Part shown: positions 35,161 through 44,179 of the stretch, piece after piece
Layout: each line of letters opens with the position of its first letter
How positions within the stretch are numbered: the stretch's first letter is position 1
DNA from: JASJBU01 sp963797085
GTDB taxonomy: Bacteria > Pseudomonadota > Gammaproteobacteria > Chromatiales > Chromatiaceae
NCBI GenBank assembly: GCA_963797085.1
Contig: CAWCOA010000011.1
Coordinates: 186,001-250,000 of the forward strand
Direction: 5' to 3'
Length of the DNA stretch: 64,000 nucleotides
Translations under genes and position numbers: made by a program
The notes under the pieces: generated by a model
The model's input: the letters and a program-made list of their open reading frames with translations, nothing else
What the model was told of the DNA's origin: nothing
Databases searched by the model: none

Positions 35161-36414
35161 CTAGCGATCGATCTCACCAAATACAACGTCCATGGTGCCG
35201 ATCACGGCCACCACGTCGGCCAGCATATGACCTTTGATCATTTCATCCATTGCCGCCATATGCGGAAATCCCGGTGCGCGAATCTTCAACCTGTAGGGCT
35301 TATTGGCGCCATCGGAGATGATGTAACAGCCAAATTCACCTTTTGGGGCCTCAACCGCTGCATAGACTTCACCCACCGGCGGGCAGTAGCCTTCCGTGAA
35401 AAGCTTGAAATGATGAATCAGGCTCTCCATGTCACCCTTCATGTCTGTACGCGTAGGTGCAGCTACTTTATGGTCATCCAGCATCACCGGACCCGGATTG
35501 CCGCGCAGCCATTCGACGCACTGCTTGATGATCCGATTGGATTGACGCATCTCCTCGATCCGCACCAGATAGCGGTCGTAACAGTCGCCTTTGACACCCA
35601 CCGGAATATCGAAATCAACCCGGTCATAAGCCGCATAGGACTGTTTCTTGCGGAGGTCCCAGGCGATTCCGGAGCCACGAATCATCGGACCGGTAAAACC
35701 CAGCTGCAAGGCGCGCTCGGGAGAGACTACGCCGATACCCACGGTGCGCTGTTTCCAGATCCGGTTGTCGGTCAGCAGGGTTTCGTACTCATCGACCAGG
35801 CCGGGAAAGCGGTCGGTAAAATCCTCGATGAAATCCAGCAGGGAGCCCTGCCGCGCTTCATTGCGCTGGGTCACATCACGTCCAGTCACCCACTGACTGG
35901 CTTGATATTGGGGCATCTGCTCCGGCAGATCGCGATACACGCCACCGGGACGATAATAGGCCGCATGCATACGCGCGCCGGAAACCGCTTCGTAGCAATC
36001 CATCAAATCCTCACGCTCACGGAAGGCGTAAAGGAACACCGTCATCGCACCGATATCCAGGGCATGCGCCCCCAGCCACATCAGATGATTGAGGATGCGG
36101 GTAATCTCGTCAAACAGGGTGCGGATATATTGGGCACGCAACGGCGCTTCTATATCGAGTAATTTTTCTATCGCCCGCACGTAACCATGCTCGTTGCACA
36201 TCATCGAGACATAGTCGAGACGGTCCATGTAGGGGATGGACTGGTTGTAGGGCTTACTCTCGGCGAGCTTTTCCGTAGCACGATGCAGTAAACCAATATG
36301 CGGATCTGCGCGCTCGATGACCTCGCCGTCCATCTCCAGGACCAGGCGCAGCACACCATGTGCAGCGGGGTGCTGGGGACCAAAATTCAGGGTGTAGTTA
36401 CGAATCTCAGGCAT
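35161..36414 (-). CDS. nuoD: NADH-quinone oxidoreductase subunit D
   Basis: 417 residues from the ATG at 36414 (MPEIRNYTLNFGPQHPAAHG). An upstream in-frame ATG at 36513 would add 33 residues overlapping nuoC and is rejected because the family begins at MPEIRNY. NuoD contributes the quinone-binding pocket with NuoB: GPQHPAAHGVLRLVLEMDGE, PHIGLLHRATEKLAES and YDRVDFDIPVGVKGDCYDRY. The C-terminus ends DVVFGEIDR as in hydrogenase-like subunits. It is separate from nuoC, with which it overlaps by 8 bp. Confidence 0.97.
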   Translation of the reverse strand: MPEIRNYTLNFGPQHPAAHGVLRLVLEMDGEVIERADPHIGLLHRATEKLAESKPYNQSIPYMDRLDYVSMMCNEHGYVRAIEKLLDIEAPLRAQYIRTLFDEITRILNHLMWLGAHALDIGAMTVFLYAFREREDLMDCYEAVSGARMHAAYYRPGGVYRDLPEQMPQYQASQWVTGRDVTQRNEARQGSLLDFIEDFTDRFPGLVDEYETLLTDNRIWKQRTVGIGVVSPERALQLGFTGPMIRGSGIAWDLRKKQSYAAYDRVDFDIPVGVKGDCYDRYLVRIEEMRQSNRIIKQCVEWLRGNPGPVMLDDHKVAAPTRTDMKGDMESLIHHFKLFTEGYCPPVGEVYAAVEAPKGEFGCYIISDGANKPYRLKIRAPGFPHMAAMDEMIKGHMLADVVAVIGTMDVVFGEIDR

Positions 36415-37141
36415 CGCCGGTATCCTCCCCTGAGGCGTGTTGGGGGGTGTCTTCACGCAGATAACGATTATCATTGCGCACCACCCGAGGCACCAGGGTG
36501 CGGGGCTCAACACTGCTCACGGGCTCGTAGATGACTCTCGCCTGCTCAGGATCGTAACGCATCTCCACCAGACCAATCAGCGGGAAGTCTTTACGGAACG
36601 GGTGCCCGATAAAGCCATAATCGGTGAGGATGCGGCGCAGATCCGGGTGCCCGTCGAACAGTATTCCGTACAGATCAAACGCCTCGCGTTCGAACCAATC
36701 CGCAACTTTCCACAGTTCGATCACGGATGGCACAATCGGGTGCTCCGTATTGACGAAGACCCGCAGGCGCAGGCGCTGATTCAGGCTAACCGATAGTAGA
36801 TGATAGACCGCAGCAAAGCGTTTTTGATCGTCAAACTCGAGCTTTTCGGAACGCTCCACACCGCGTCCGAAACCGGTGTTGGGGGCGCCTGTGGATTGCC
36901 ATTCTGTTTTGCCGTAAGCGGAGTAGTCCACACCGCAGACATCGATCAACTCTTCGAAGGAAAAGTCTGCTTCATCACGCAGAGCAGTGGCGACTTCGAT
37001 CAGCCTGTCGGCAGGCAGGATCATCGTTACTTCGCCATGAGCCTGCTCAACCACAGCCCCAAGACCCGAAAAACGCTCATCCAGGTGCTCGGCTAACTGT
37101 GCCAGACGCGTTTGCATGGGTTTTTGCGTACTGTCATTCAT
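36407..37141 (-). CDS. nuoC: NADH-quinone oxidoreductase subunit C
   Basis: 244 residues, somewhat longer than the smallest homologues. NuoC is a structural subunit of the peripheral arm. The 30-kDa-subunit signature ERE AFDLYGILFDGHPDLRRI is present (FEREAFDLYGIL, then FDGHPDLRRILTDYGF), followed by GHPFRKDFPLIGLVEMRYDPE. The first 35 residues are a variable glutamine/alanine-rich lead. It overlaps nuoD by 8 bp and follows nuoB by 9 bp. Confidence 0.96.
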   Translation of the reverse strand: MNDSTQKPMQTRLAQLAEHLDERFSGLGAVVEQAHGEVTMILPADRLIEVATALRDEADFSFEELIDVCGVDYSAYGKTEWQSTGAPNTGFGRGVERSEKLEFDDQKRFAAVYHLLSVSLNQRLRLRVFVNTEHPIVPSVIELWKVADWFEREAFDLYGILFDGHPDLRRILTDYGFIGHPFRKDFPLIGLVEMRYDPEQARVIYEPVSSVEPRTLVPRVVRNDNRYLREDTPQHASGEDTGDA

Positions 37142-37150
37142 GGCACACCC

Positions 37151-37627
37151 CTAACGCGCAATCGTACTGGTTCGGCGTATCTTATCCTGCAGCTGCAGGA
37201 TGCCATACAGTAATGCCTCAGCGGTCGGTGGACAGCCTGGAACATAGATATCTACCGGTACTATGCGGTCACAGCCGCGCACGACGGCGTATGAATAATG
37301 GTAATAGCCACCGCCATTGGCGCAGGATCCCATGGAGATCACCCAACGTGGCTCAGCCATCTGGTCATAGACCTTACGCAGTGCCGGGGCCATCTTGTTG
37401 ACCAGGGTACCGGCAACGATCATGACGTCGGACTGGCGCGGACTAGGACGAAATACGATACCGAAGCGATCGAGGTCATAGCGGGATGCGCCGGCCTGCA
37501 TCATTTCCACCGCACAGCAAGCAAGCCCGAAGGTCATCGGCCAAAGAGAGCCGGTGCGCGCCCAGTTGATCAGCTTATCGGCCGAAGTTGTGACTACGCC
37601 CTTCTCAAGAATGCCTTCAATGCCCAT
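37151..37627 (-). CDS. nuoB: NADH-quinone oxidoreductase subunit B
   Basis: 158 residues. NuoB carries cluster N2, the last iron-sulfur centre before quinone. The cysteine pair in FGLACCAVEMMQ, the third in MGSCANGGGYYHYSY and the fourth in YVPGCPPTAEALLYGILQL are all present. RYDLDRFGIVFRPSPRQSDV is conserved. It lies 30 bp after nuoA and 9 bp before nuoC. Confidence 0.97.
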   Translation of the reverse strand: MGIEGILEKGVVTTSADKLINWARTGSLWPMTFGLACCAVEMMQAGASRYDLDRFGIVFRPSPRQSDVMIVAGTLVNKMAPALRKVYDQMAEPRWVISMGSCANGGGYYHYSYAVVRGCDRIVPVDIYVPGCPPTAEALLYGILQLQDKIRRTSTIAR

Positions 37628-37657
37628 GGCAACCCCCTTCGATAAGCATGAATCCGG

Positions 37658-38014
37658 CTACTCCCATTCCAAAGCCCCTTTCTTCCACTCGTAGATAAAA
37701 CCGATAACGAGAACGCCGAGAAAGACCATCATGGCGAGGAAACCGACCATGCCAATCTCGTCAAGCACTACGGCCCAAGGAAACAGGAAGGCAATTTCAA
37801 GATCGAAGATGATGAACAGGATCGCTACCAGGTAATAACGCACATCGAACTTCATGCGCGCGTCCTCGAAGGCTTCAAAACCACATTCGTATGGGGAGTT
37901 TTTTTCACTGTCCGGTTTGCGAGTGCCCAGCAGAAAACCCATGCCAATGACAACGCCACCGATTATGAAGGCAAGCGCCAGAAATATCAGGATGGGCAAA
38001 TAGTTTTCGAGCAT
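37658..38014 (-). CDS. nuoA: NADH-quinone oxidoreductase subunit A
   Basis: 118 residues with three transmembrane helices, first gene of the operon. The conserved quinone-cavity loop SPYECGFEAFEDARMKFDVR and RYYLVAILFIIFDLEIAFLF are intact. A ribosome site (GGGAGGA) lies about 7 bases before the ATG at 38014. A sigma70-type promoter is recognised about 60-90 bp upstream. The operon has 14 separate genes (A to N with C and D unfused). Confidence 0.97.
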   Translation of the reverse strand: MLENYLPILIFLALAFIIGGVVIGMGFLLGTRKPDSEKNSPYECGFEAFEDARMKFDVRYYLVAILFIIFDLEIAFLFPWAVVLDEIGMVGFLAMMVFLGVLVIGFIYEWKKGALEWE

Positions 38015-38078
38015 GGTTATGCTGTCCTCCCGTGACGATCAGTCATTCCGCATAAACGGATAATCTGAAGCAGCAGGA

Positions 38079-38107
38079 AGTCTATTCCAGTGGTCTACTG
38101 CTGTCAA
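38079..38107 (-). promoter_or_regulatory. Sigma70-type promoter of the nuo operon
   Basis: On the minus strand TTGACA (38107-38102) is followed after exactly 17 bases by TAGACT (38084-38079). Transcription would start near 38072 and give a leader of about 58 bases before nuoA. It lies downstream (in minus direction) of the terminator that closes the tRNA-Leu transcript, so nuo has its own start. Confidence 0.7.
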
Positions 38108-38166
38108 GCCCTGGTTAAACCCACATTATCTTATATATCAGATAGTTATGTATCTTTTGGTGGCAT

Positions 38167-38207
38167 AAAAAAACGGTATTGCAGCGCTTGGGTGCAATAC
38201 CGTTTTA
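38167..38207 (-). terminator. Rho-independent terminator after tRNA-Leu
   Basis: On the minus strand, ACGGTATTGCA and TGCAATACCGT form an 11-bp perfect stem (38173-38183 with 38193-38203) around a 9-base loop, ending in seven T. It lies 6 bases past the tRNA-Leu CCA end and should end the secG-tRNA-Leu transcript. Confidence 0.88.
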
Positions 38208-38212
38208 TGAGA

Positions 38213-38297
38213 TGGTGCCGATGGCCGGATTTGAACCGGCACGGCTTACGCCACTACCCCCTCAAGATAGCGTGTCTACCAATTCCACCACATCGGC
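38213..38297 (-). tRNA. tRNA-Leu (GAG)
   Basis: An 85-nt class II tRNA including the encoded CCA. Acceptor stem GCCGATG pairs with CATCGGC. The D-arm is GTGGAATTGGTAGACACGC, the anticodon loop TTGAGGG with GAG at 38263-38261. A variable arm (TGGCGTAAGCC) and a T-arm GCCGGTTCAAATCCGGC follow. It lies just after secG, the usual position in gammaproteobacteria. Confidence 0.96.
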
Positions 38298-38311
38298 AAA
38301 TTTTCAAGCGT

Positions 38312-38707
38312 TTACTCTTTGTCCTGAGCCACAGGCACTTCGACAGCCGGCATCGCCGGCTCGGCGGCTGGAATGACCGGCACATCCGATGTAGCAGGTA
38401 CCACAGGCACACCGCTTCGCTCGGTCCTGACTTCCGCTGCCGGCTGAATCGATTCCATGATTCCGGTGGTATCACGTGCCTGGGATGAAAAATAGGCCAG
38501 GACCATGCTGGTGACAAAAAACAGGGCGGCAAGTATTCCTGTGGTACGGGTCAGAAATGAGGCGGAGCCCTGGGCGCCAAACACCGTTGCCGATGCGCCA
38601 CTGCCAAAGGCAGCCCCTGCATCTGCGCCCTTTCCATGCTGAATCAGGATCAAACCAACCAGCCCGATTGCCAGAAAGAGATGAATCACTACCAGAATTG
38701 TCTGCAT
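38312..38707 (-). CDS. secG: Preprotein translocase subunit SecG
   Basis: 131 residues. SecG is the small two-helix membrane subunit of the SecYEG channel. The N-terminal helix IHLFLAIGLVGLILIQHGKG, the glycine-rich GADAGAAFGSGASATVFGAQG and FLTRTTGILAALFFVTSMVL are the family pattern. The C-terminal tail after residue 85 is long and rich in proline, alanine and valine (VPVVPATSDVPVIPA), as in many gammaproteobacterial SecG. It lies downstream of tpiA and upstream of tRNA-Leu. Confidence 0.95.
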   Translation of the reverse strand: MQTILVVIHLFLAIGLVGLILIQHGKGADAGAAFGSGASATVFGAQGSASFLTRTTGILAALFFVTSMVLAYFSSQARDTTGIMESIQPAAEVRTERSGVPVVPATSDVPVIPAAEPAMPAVEVPVAQDKE

Positions 38708-38775
38708 ATCGAATCTTGTCCGTCAGTTAATTGTTCATCGCCCGGAAACGCCCATCAATGCAGCATTTCCGGAAC

Positions 38776-38805
38776 GGAATCGGAAAAATGTGCTTTTCCG
38801 ATTCC
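38776..38805. repeat. 12-bp perfect hairpin upstream of secG
   Basis: GGAATCGGAAAA (38776-38787) pairs perfectly with TTTTCCGATTCC (38794-38805) around a 6-base loop, 69 bp before the secG start. It ends in A/T runs and could act as an attenuator or weak terminator between tpiA and secG. The function is not established. Confidence 0.5.
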
Positions 38806-38917
38806 TTCATTCTACCGCTTTTGGATATCCCTATCCTTGCGGTGCCAGTAATTCCCTGTACGTCATCAGAAGCTCATACCGAAAACAAAGATGAAGCATC
38901 TGGCTTGCAGGGATCTG

Positions 38918-38956
38918 GATATGGCCAATCCCACCAGGAGTGGGATTGGCCATATC
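38918..38956. repeat. 16-bp perfect hairpin downstream of tpiA
   Basis: GATATGGCCAATCCCA (38918-38933) pairs perfectly with TGGGATTGGCCATATC (38941-38956) around CCAGGAG. It lies 34 bases past the tpiA stop. No T-run follows on either strand, so it is not a standard Rho-independent terminator. It may protect the tpiA 3' end or cause processing. Confidence 0.55.
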
Positions 38957-38989
38957 TCAGCTTAGTTTCCGACCTTTTCTTGAAGGAAA

Positions 38990-39742
38990 CTAATTTGCAG
39001 CAGTACAGATACCCAGAAAATCCTCGGCCTGGAGAGCTGCACCACCGATCAGGCCACCGTCAATATCCGGCTTACCCAGCAATTCTTTGGCATTTCCAGG
39101 CTTCATGGAACCGCCATAAAGGATCCTTACGCCTTCCGCCACTTCCGCGCTTTTCTCCGCCACGCGGCCGCGAATGAATGCATGAACATCCTGCGCCTGC
39201 TCAGGAGATGCCGTCATGCCAGTGCCGATCGCCCAGACCGGTTCATAGGCAATAACCCCAGCTGCCAAGGCATCCACGCCCTCCAGTTCAATCACTGCAT
39301 CCAGCTGACGAGCCACGACTTCCTCGGTAATGCCTCGTTCACGCTCTTCCAGGGTCTCCCCTACACAAAGAATAGGCACCAGTCCGGCCGCCCTGGCTAG
39401 CGCATACTTCTTTGCCACCAGTTCATCCGTCTCGGCATGGTAGGTGCGACGCTCAGAGTGACCGACAATCACATATTTACAGGCAAAATCGTTTAGCATC
39501 GAGGCGGCAATTTCGCCCGTGAAGGCCCCTGCCGACTCTGTGGAGAGATCCTGACCACCCCATGCGATCGCCGTCCCGGCCAGTTGCTGCTGTGCCTCGG
39601 GAATAAATACGTAGGGCGGGCAGACCGCAACCTCAGCGACTTTCACATCACCGATACCGCGCTTGAGCCCATCAAGCAGCTCCCGAACGCTTTCAAGGGA
39701 ACCGTTCATTTTCCAATTACCCGCTACAAACGGCTGCCGCAT
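38990..39742 (-). CDS. tpiA: Triose-phosphate isomerase
   Basis: 250 residues, normal length. It interconverts dihydroxyacetone phosphate and glyceraldehyde 3-phosphate in the cytoplasm. The N-terminal FVAGNWKMNGSL (catalytic Lys), IVGHSERRTYHAE (catalytic His), AYEPVWAIGTGM (catalytic Glu) and phosphate-binding RILYGGSMKPGNAKELL with GGLIGGAAL are all intact. It precedes secG in the conserved glmM-tpiA-secG order. Confidence 0.98.
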   Translation of the reverse strand: MRQPFVAGNWKMNGSLESVRELLDGLKRGIGDVKVAEVAVCPPYVFIPEAQQQLAGTAIAWGGQDLSTESAGAFTGEIAASMLNDFACKYVIVGHSERRTYHAETDELVAKKYALARAAGLVPILCVGETLEERERGITEEVVARQLDAVIELEGVDALAAGVIAYEPVWAIGTGMTASPEQAQDVHAFIRGRVAEKSAEVAEGVRILYGGSMKPGNAKELLGKPDIDGGLIGGAALQAEDFLGICTAAN

Positions 39743-39831
39743 GACGCTCTCTCCTAGAGTAAAAAATGAAAGCGCGCTAGCTTAACGGCCAACGCGCCCG
39801 AAATCAATCTACTTATTGGCTGGGGAGCTAC

Positions 39832-41175
39832 TCAGCTATCAACAAAAGTCTGCACGACTTCTGCAATGTTTCCGGTCAATTGCTCCACCTGGCTAGCCTC
39901 GCTGCCTTCCAGCATGATTCGAATCAATGGTTCGGTACCCGATGGCCGCAGCAACACACGGCCTGAATTACCCATCTCCATTTCGGCATCACGAACCGAT
40001 GCCTTGACCGCGTCCGCCTGCATGACCTCCGCCGGGGATTTATCACCCAACTTTACATTTACCAGCTTCTGCGGATATTTTTTCATGCCGGCGGTCAATT
40101 CACGCAAATTTTGCCCCGATGTATGAACCTCGGCCAGAACCTGCAGCGCTGAAACGATACCGTCTCCGGTAGTGGTCTTATCCAGACAGAGGATATGGCC
40201 CGACTGTTCGCCACCCAGCATCCAGCCCTTCTGCTTCAATCGCTCCATGATATACCTGTCGCCCACCTGGGTGCGCTCGAAGACTACCCCATGTTCCCGC
40301 AGGGCATGCTCGAGTCCCAGATTACTCATCAATGTTCCTACCACAGCCCCTTTTAGCGTTCCCTGGCGCATCCTGGAACGGGCAATGATATAAAGGATCT
40401 CATCGCCATCCACCTCATTGCCCTGATCATCCACCATGATTAGGCGATCCCCATCGCCATCCAGGGCCACACCCAGGTCCGCCTGATGCTCAATGACAGC
40501 AGCCTTGATAAATTCCGGGTAGGTGGAGCCGACCCCGTCATTGATATTGAAGCCGTTAGGCCGGTTGCCGATCGCGATCACCTCGGCGCCCATCTCGTCA
40601 AACACATAGGGCGCGATGTTGTAAGCCGCGCCATTCGCGCAGTCGACAACGATTTTCAGTCCTCGGAACTGAGTCTTGAGGGGTATGGTACTTTTGCAAA
40701 ATTCGATATAACGACCTTCTGCATCCATCTTTTCAGCCCGGCCCAGTTTTGATGAATCGACTGTGGTAAGGGGCTTGTCCATTTCAGCCTCAATCCGACT
40801 TTCCACCTCATCGGGCAATTTAAGACCGTCACGGGAAAAGAACTTGATGCCATTGTCTTGAAAAGGGTTATGCGAGGCACTGATGACTATACCCGCCTGG
40901 GCGTGCAAGGTGCGGGTCAAATAGGCGACGCTGGGCGTTGGCATCGGGCCGAGCAAGGTGATGTTTACACCGGCCGCGGCCAAGCCGGCTTCCAGGGCAG
41001 ATTCAAGCAAGTAGCCCGAGATTCGCGTGTCCTTACCAATCAACACCCGATTCTTGACTTGATCACCAAGTACGCGGCCAACAGCCCAACCCAACTTGAG
41101 CACAAATTCAGGGGTGATTGCACCTTCACCAAACCGTCCCCTGACACCATCTGTTCCAAAATATTTTCGGCTCAC
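39832..41175 (-). CDS. glmM: Phosphoglucosamine mutase
   Basis: 447 residues. It converts glucosamine 6-phosphate to glucosamine 1-phosphate for UDP-GlcNAc and peptidoglycan synthesis. The start SRKYFGTDGVRGRFGEGAI, the phosphoserine loop GIVISASHNPFQDNGIKFF, the metal-binding ALDGDGDRLIMVD, the sugar-binding GGEQSGHILC and the C-terminal LRPSGTEPLIRIML are conserved. It lies 161 bp after folP, the usual pair. Confidence 0.98.
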   Translation of the reverse strand: MSRKYFGTDGVRGRFGEGAITPEFVLKLGWAVGRVLGDQVKNRVLIGKDTRISGYLLESALEAGLAAAGVNITLLGPMPTPSVAYLTRTLHAQAGIVISASHNPFQDNGIKFFSRDGLKLPDEVESRIEAEMDKPLTTVDSSKLGRAEKMDAEGRYIEFCKSTIPLKTQFRGLKIVVDCANGAAYNIAPYVFDEMGAEVIAIGNRPNGFNINDGVGSTYPEFIKAAVIEHQADLGVALDGDGDRLIMVDDQGNEVDGDEILYIIARSRMRQGTLKGAVVGTLMSNLGLEHALREHGVVFERTQVGDRYIMERLKQKGWMLGGEQSGHILCLDKTTTGDGIVSALQVLAEVHTSGQNLRELTAGMKKYPQKLVNVKLGDKSPAEVMQADAVKASVRDAEMEMGNSGRVLLRPSGTEPLIRIMLEGSEASQVEQLTGNIAEVVQTFVDS

Positions 41176-41336
41176 GTACTTTCTCTCGTATTAGTTATTG
41201 GCGTCCTTGCAGGGAACAACCGCTCAATATTGATGTGGGATTCAATATAACGTCATTCTAAGTCAGAAACCTGCGCTTAGAAAAAAAACTCACAATTTTT
41301 CACTTAGGCAGAATTACCCAAATATCGACTCCGCAC

Positions 41337-42167
41337 TCAAAAGGCGTTAACGGCAACTGTTACCTTGAGTGCATCAACCGTCGCCCTTACATCATGTGTT
41401 CTGATCACTGCGGCCCCGTTAAGAACCGCCAGTACGGCTGCCGCGATACTGCCGGAGCGGCGTTTGTCGACCGCCACATCCCCCAATAGCGCCCCAATCA
41501 TGGATTTTCTTGACAGCCCCACCAAGAGTGGCACCCCAAGTTCGCCAAGCTTGTGCAGATTTCTCAGCAGTAAGAGATTGTGCTCAAGGGTCTTGCCAAA
41601 CCCGAATCCCGGATCGATCAAGATAGACTCCCGAGGTATCCCCGCTGCGCGGCAGGCCTCGACCCGTTCGGCAAGAAAGGATTTCACATCCTGCAGCACA
41701 TCCGGATATTCGGGCGATTGCTGCATAGTGCGTGGCTCACCTTGCATGTGCATCAGGCATACCGGCACACGCAAATTTGCCGCCGCATCAAGCGCACCCT
41801 CGGCTCGGAGCGCCATCACATCATTGATCAATCCGGCACCGGCACTGACTGCCTCACGCATCACGACTGACTTACTGGTATCAATTGACAGAGGTACAGG
41901 GAGTTCGCTGGCAAGTTTTGAAATGATTGGGATGACCCTGTCGAGTTCTTCCTGAACAGATACAGCCCGGGCTCCTGGACGGGTTGATTCACCACCGATA
42001 TCAATGATCGCCGCTCCTTCCTCGACCATTTCACGGGCCCGCGCCAAGGCGGCAGCTTTGCTTGAGAAGCGGCCGCCATCAGAGAAAGAATCCGGGGTGA
42101 GATTGAGTATACCCATGACCTGGGGTACTCCCAGGTCAACAGGTTTGCCTGCACAATCAAGAATCAA
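41337..42167 (-). CDS. folP: Dihydropteroate synthase
   Basis: 276 residues. It condenses p-aminobenzoate with dihydropterin pyrophosphate in folate synthesis and is the sulfonamide target. Seen: GILNLTPDSFSDGGRF, DIGGESTRPGARAVSV, PLSIDTSKSVVMREAVSAG with LINDVMAL, LIDPGFGFGKTLEHNLLLL, LVGLSRKSMIGAL and the ending IRTHDVRATVDALKV. It follows ftsH by 14 bp in the rlmE-ftsH-folP-glmM order. Confidence 0.97.
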   Translation of the reverse strand: MILDCAGKPVDLGVPQVMGILNLTPDSFSDGGRFSSKAAALARAREMVEEGAAIIDIGGESTRPGARAVSVQEELDRVIPIISKLASELPVPLSIDTSKSVVMREAVSAGAGLINDVMALRAEGALDAAANLRVPVCLMHMQGEPRTMQQSPEYPDVLQDVKSFLAERVEACRAAGIPRESILIDPGFGFGKTLEHNLLLLRNLHKLGELGVPLLVGLSRKSMIGALLGDVAVDKRRSGSIAAAVLAVLNGAAVIRTHDVRATVDALKVTVAVNAF

Positions 42168-42181
42168 CGCGACAGCAAAGC

Positions 42182-44101
42182 TCAGTGCTGATTGGCAGGT
42201 CCACCAATGGTGCCTGAAACGTCGTCTGAGGAGGCCGCTTCTCCGGAAGATTTGGTATCATCGTCAGAACCCGCTTCAGGCTCTTCCCAATCTTTCGGCG
42301 GACGGGGCTTCTTGCCCTGCATAATGTCATCGATCTGATTCGAGTCGATGGTCTCGTACTTCATCAGCGCTGCCGCCATCAGGTGCAGCTTGTCCAGGTT
42401 CTCCTTGAGGATCGTATCGGCACGCTCATAGTTTCTATCTATGAAGTTGCGGATCTCCTCATCGATGGTGTGCGCGGTGTCATCCGAGACATTCTTGTGC
42501 TGCGTCACAGAGCGACCGAGGAACACCTCTTCCTCTTCCTCGCTGTACATCAGCGGACCCAGACGTTCAGAGAGACCCCACTTGGTCACCATGTTGCGCG
42601 CCAGCTCCGTGGCGCGCTTGATATCATTGGAGGCGCCGGTTGTCACCTTGTCCATGCCGAAGATCAGCTCCTCAGCGAGACGACCGCCAAACAGACTGGA
42701 GATCTGGCTCTCCAGGGTCTCCTTACTCAGGCTGTAGCGATCCTGTTCCGGCAGAAACATGGTTACGCCCAATGCACGGCCTCGAGGAATGATGCTGACC
42801 TTGTAAACAGGGTCATGAGAAGGCACCAGACGCCCGACGATCGCATGTCCGGACTCATGATAGGCAGTGAGCTTCTTTTCCTCTTCACTCATCACCATGG
42901 TGCGGCGTTCGGCGCCCATCATAATCTTATCTTTGGCCTTCTCCATCTCTTCCATACTGACCAGGGACTTATTGGCGCGCGCCGCAAACAGGGCCGCCTC
43001 ATTCACCAGGTTGGCCAGATCGGCACCAGAGAAGCCAGGAGTACCCCGGGCAATGATCGAAGGCTTGACATCGTCCCCCCCCGCCACCTTGCGCAAATGG
43101 ACCTTGAGAATTTGTTCGCGACCGCGCACATCCGGCAGGGGCACTACGACCTGGCGATCAAAACGTCCGGGGCGCAGCAAAGCGGGATCAAGTACATCGG
43201 GGCGGTTGGTAGCAGCAACCACGATGACGCCTTCGTTACCCTCGAAACCATCCATCTCCACCAGCAGCTGGTTGAGGGTCTGCTCACGCTCGTCGTGTCC
43301 GCCTCCAAGACCCGCACCACGGTGCCGGCCCACTGCATCGATCTCGTCGATGAAGATGATACAGGGCGCATGTTTCTTCGCCTGCTCGAACATGTCGCGC
43401 ACTCTTGATGCGCCAACACCGACAAACATCTCCACGAAATCGGAACCAGAGATAGTGAAGAAAGGCACCTTGGCCTCACCAGCAATCGCCTTGGCCAGTA
43501 GCGTTTTACCGGTACCCGGTGAACCCACCAACAGCACACCCTTGGGAATCTTGCCGCCAAGTTTCTGGAATTTCGAAGGATCACGCAGGAAGTCCACCAT
43601 TTCGGAGACCTCCTCCTTGGCCTCTTCGATCCCGGCAACATCGTTGAAGGTCACTTTCACCTGATCTTCCGTGAGCATCCTGGCCTTGCTCTTGCCGAAT
43701 GACATGGCCCCACGCCCGGCGCCACCACCCTGCATCTGGCGCATGAAAAATATCCACAGACCGATCAGCACGAACAGTGGGAACCAGTTGATCAGAATAT
43801 TCATCAACAGGGATGGTTTTTCAGGTGGAGTGGCCACTATCTCGACGTTATTGTTCAGCAGATCACTGACCAGGCCGTCGTCACCGGGGCTATAAGTGGA
43901 GAAACGCTGACCCGAGACCATGGCGCCATCGATATCCCGGCCATTTTGAATGGTTACCTCTTTTACATTCCCAGCTTTTACCTCGCTGATGAACTCCGAA
44001 TAGCTGACGGATTGAGCCTGATTCGTCGTCGTGGAAAAATTATTGAACACCGTCATCAGAACGATGGCGATCACCACCCACAGAATTAAATTTTTTGCCA
44101 T
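42182..44101 (-). CDS. ftsH: ATP-dependent zinc metalloprotease FtsH
   Basis: 639 residues from the ATG at 44101 (MAKNLILWVVIAIVLMTVF); an upstream in-frame ATG at 44128 gives an atypical lead and is rejected. FtsH is an inner-membrane AAA+ protease that degrades misfolded membrane proteins and regulators. There are two N-terminal transmembrane helices around a periplasmic domain. They are followed by Walker A GSPGTGKTLLAKAIAGEA, Walker B CIIFIDEIDAVGR, the SRH AATNRPDVLDPALLRPGRFD and the zinc site HESGHAIVG. The tail (KKPRPPKDWEEPEAGSDDD) is acidic. Confidence 0.98.
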   Translation of the reverse strand: MAKNLILWVVIAIVLMTVFNNFSTTTNQAQSVSYSEFISEVKAGNVKEVTIQNGRDIDGAMVSGQRFSTYSPGDDGLVSDLLNNNVEIVATPPEKPSLLMNILINWFPLFVLIGLWIFFMRQMQGGGAGRGAMSFGKSKARMLTEDQVKVTFNDVAGIEEAKEEVSEMVDFLRDPSKFQKLGGKIPKGVLLVGSPGTGKTLLAKAIAGEAKVPFFTISGSDFVEMFVGVGASRVRDMFEQAKKHAPCIIFIDEIDAVGRHRGAGLGGGHDEREQTLNQLLVEMDGFEGNEGVIVVAATNRPDVLDPALLRPGRFDRQVVVPLPDVRGREQILKVHLRKVAGGDDVKPSIIARGTPGFSGADLANLVNEAALFAARANKSLVSMEEMEKAKDKIMMGAERRTMVMSEEEKKLTAYHESGHAIVGRLVPSHDPVYKVSIIPRGRALGVTMFLPEQDRYSLSKETLESQISSLFGGRLAEELIFGMDKVTTGASNDIKRATELARNMVTKWGLSERLGPLMYSEEEEEVFLGRSVTQHKNVSDDTAHTIDEEIRNFIDRNYERADTILKENLDKLHLMAAALMKYETIDSNQIDDIMQGKKPRPPKDWEEPEAGSDDDTKSSGEAASSDDVSGTIGGPANQH

Positions 44102-44179
44102 GTCATTCAAAGCGTAACAACCTCTCAAGTGGCCCTGTCTCTACCAGGAATCTCGATAGTTTAAATGGTTGGTAAGGTA

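Noticed and set aside
36415..36513. Longer nuoD start
   Set aside because: The extra 33 residues overlap nuoC and do not resemble the family; MPEIRNY at 36414 does.
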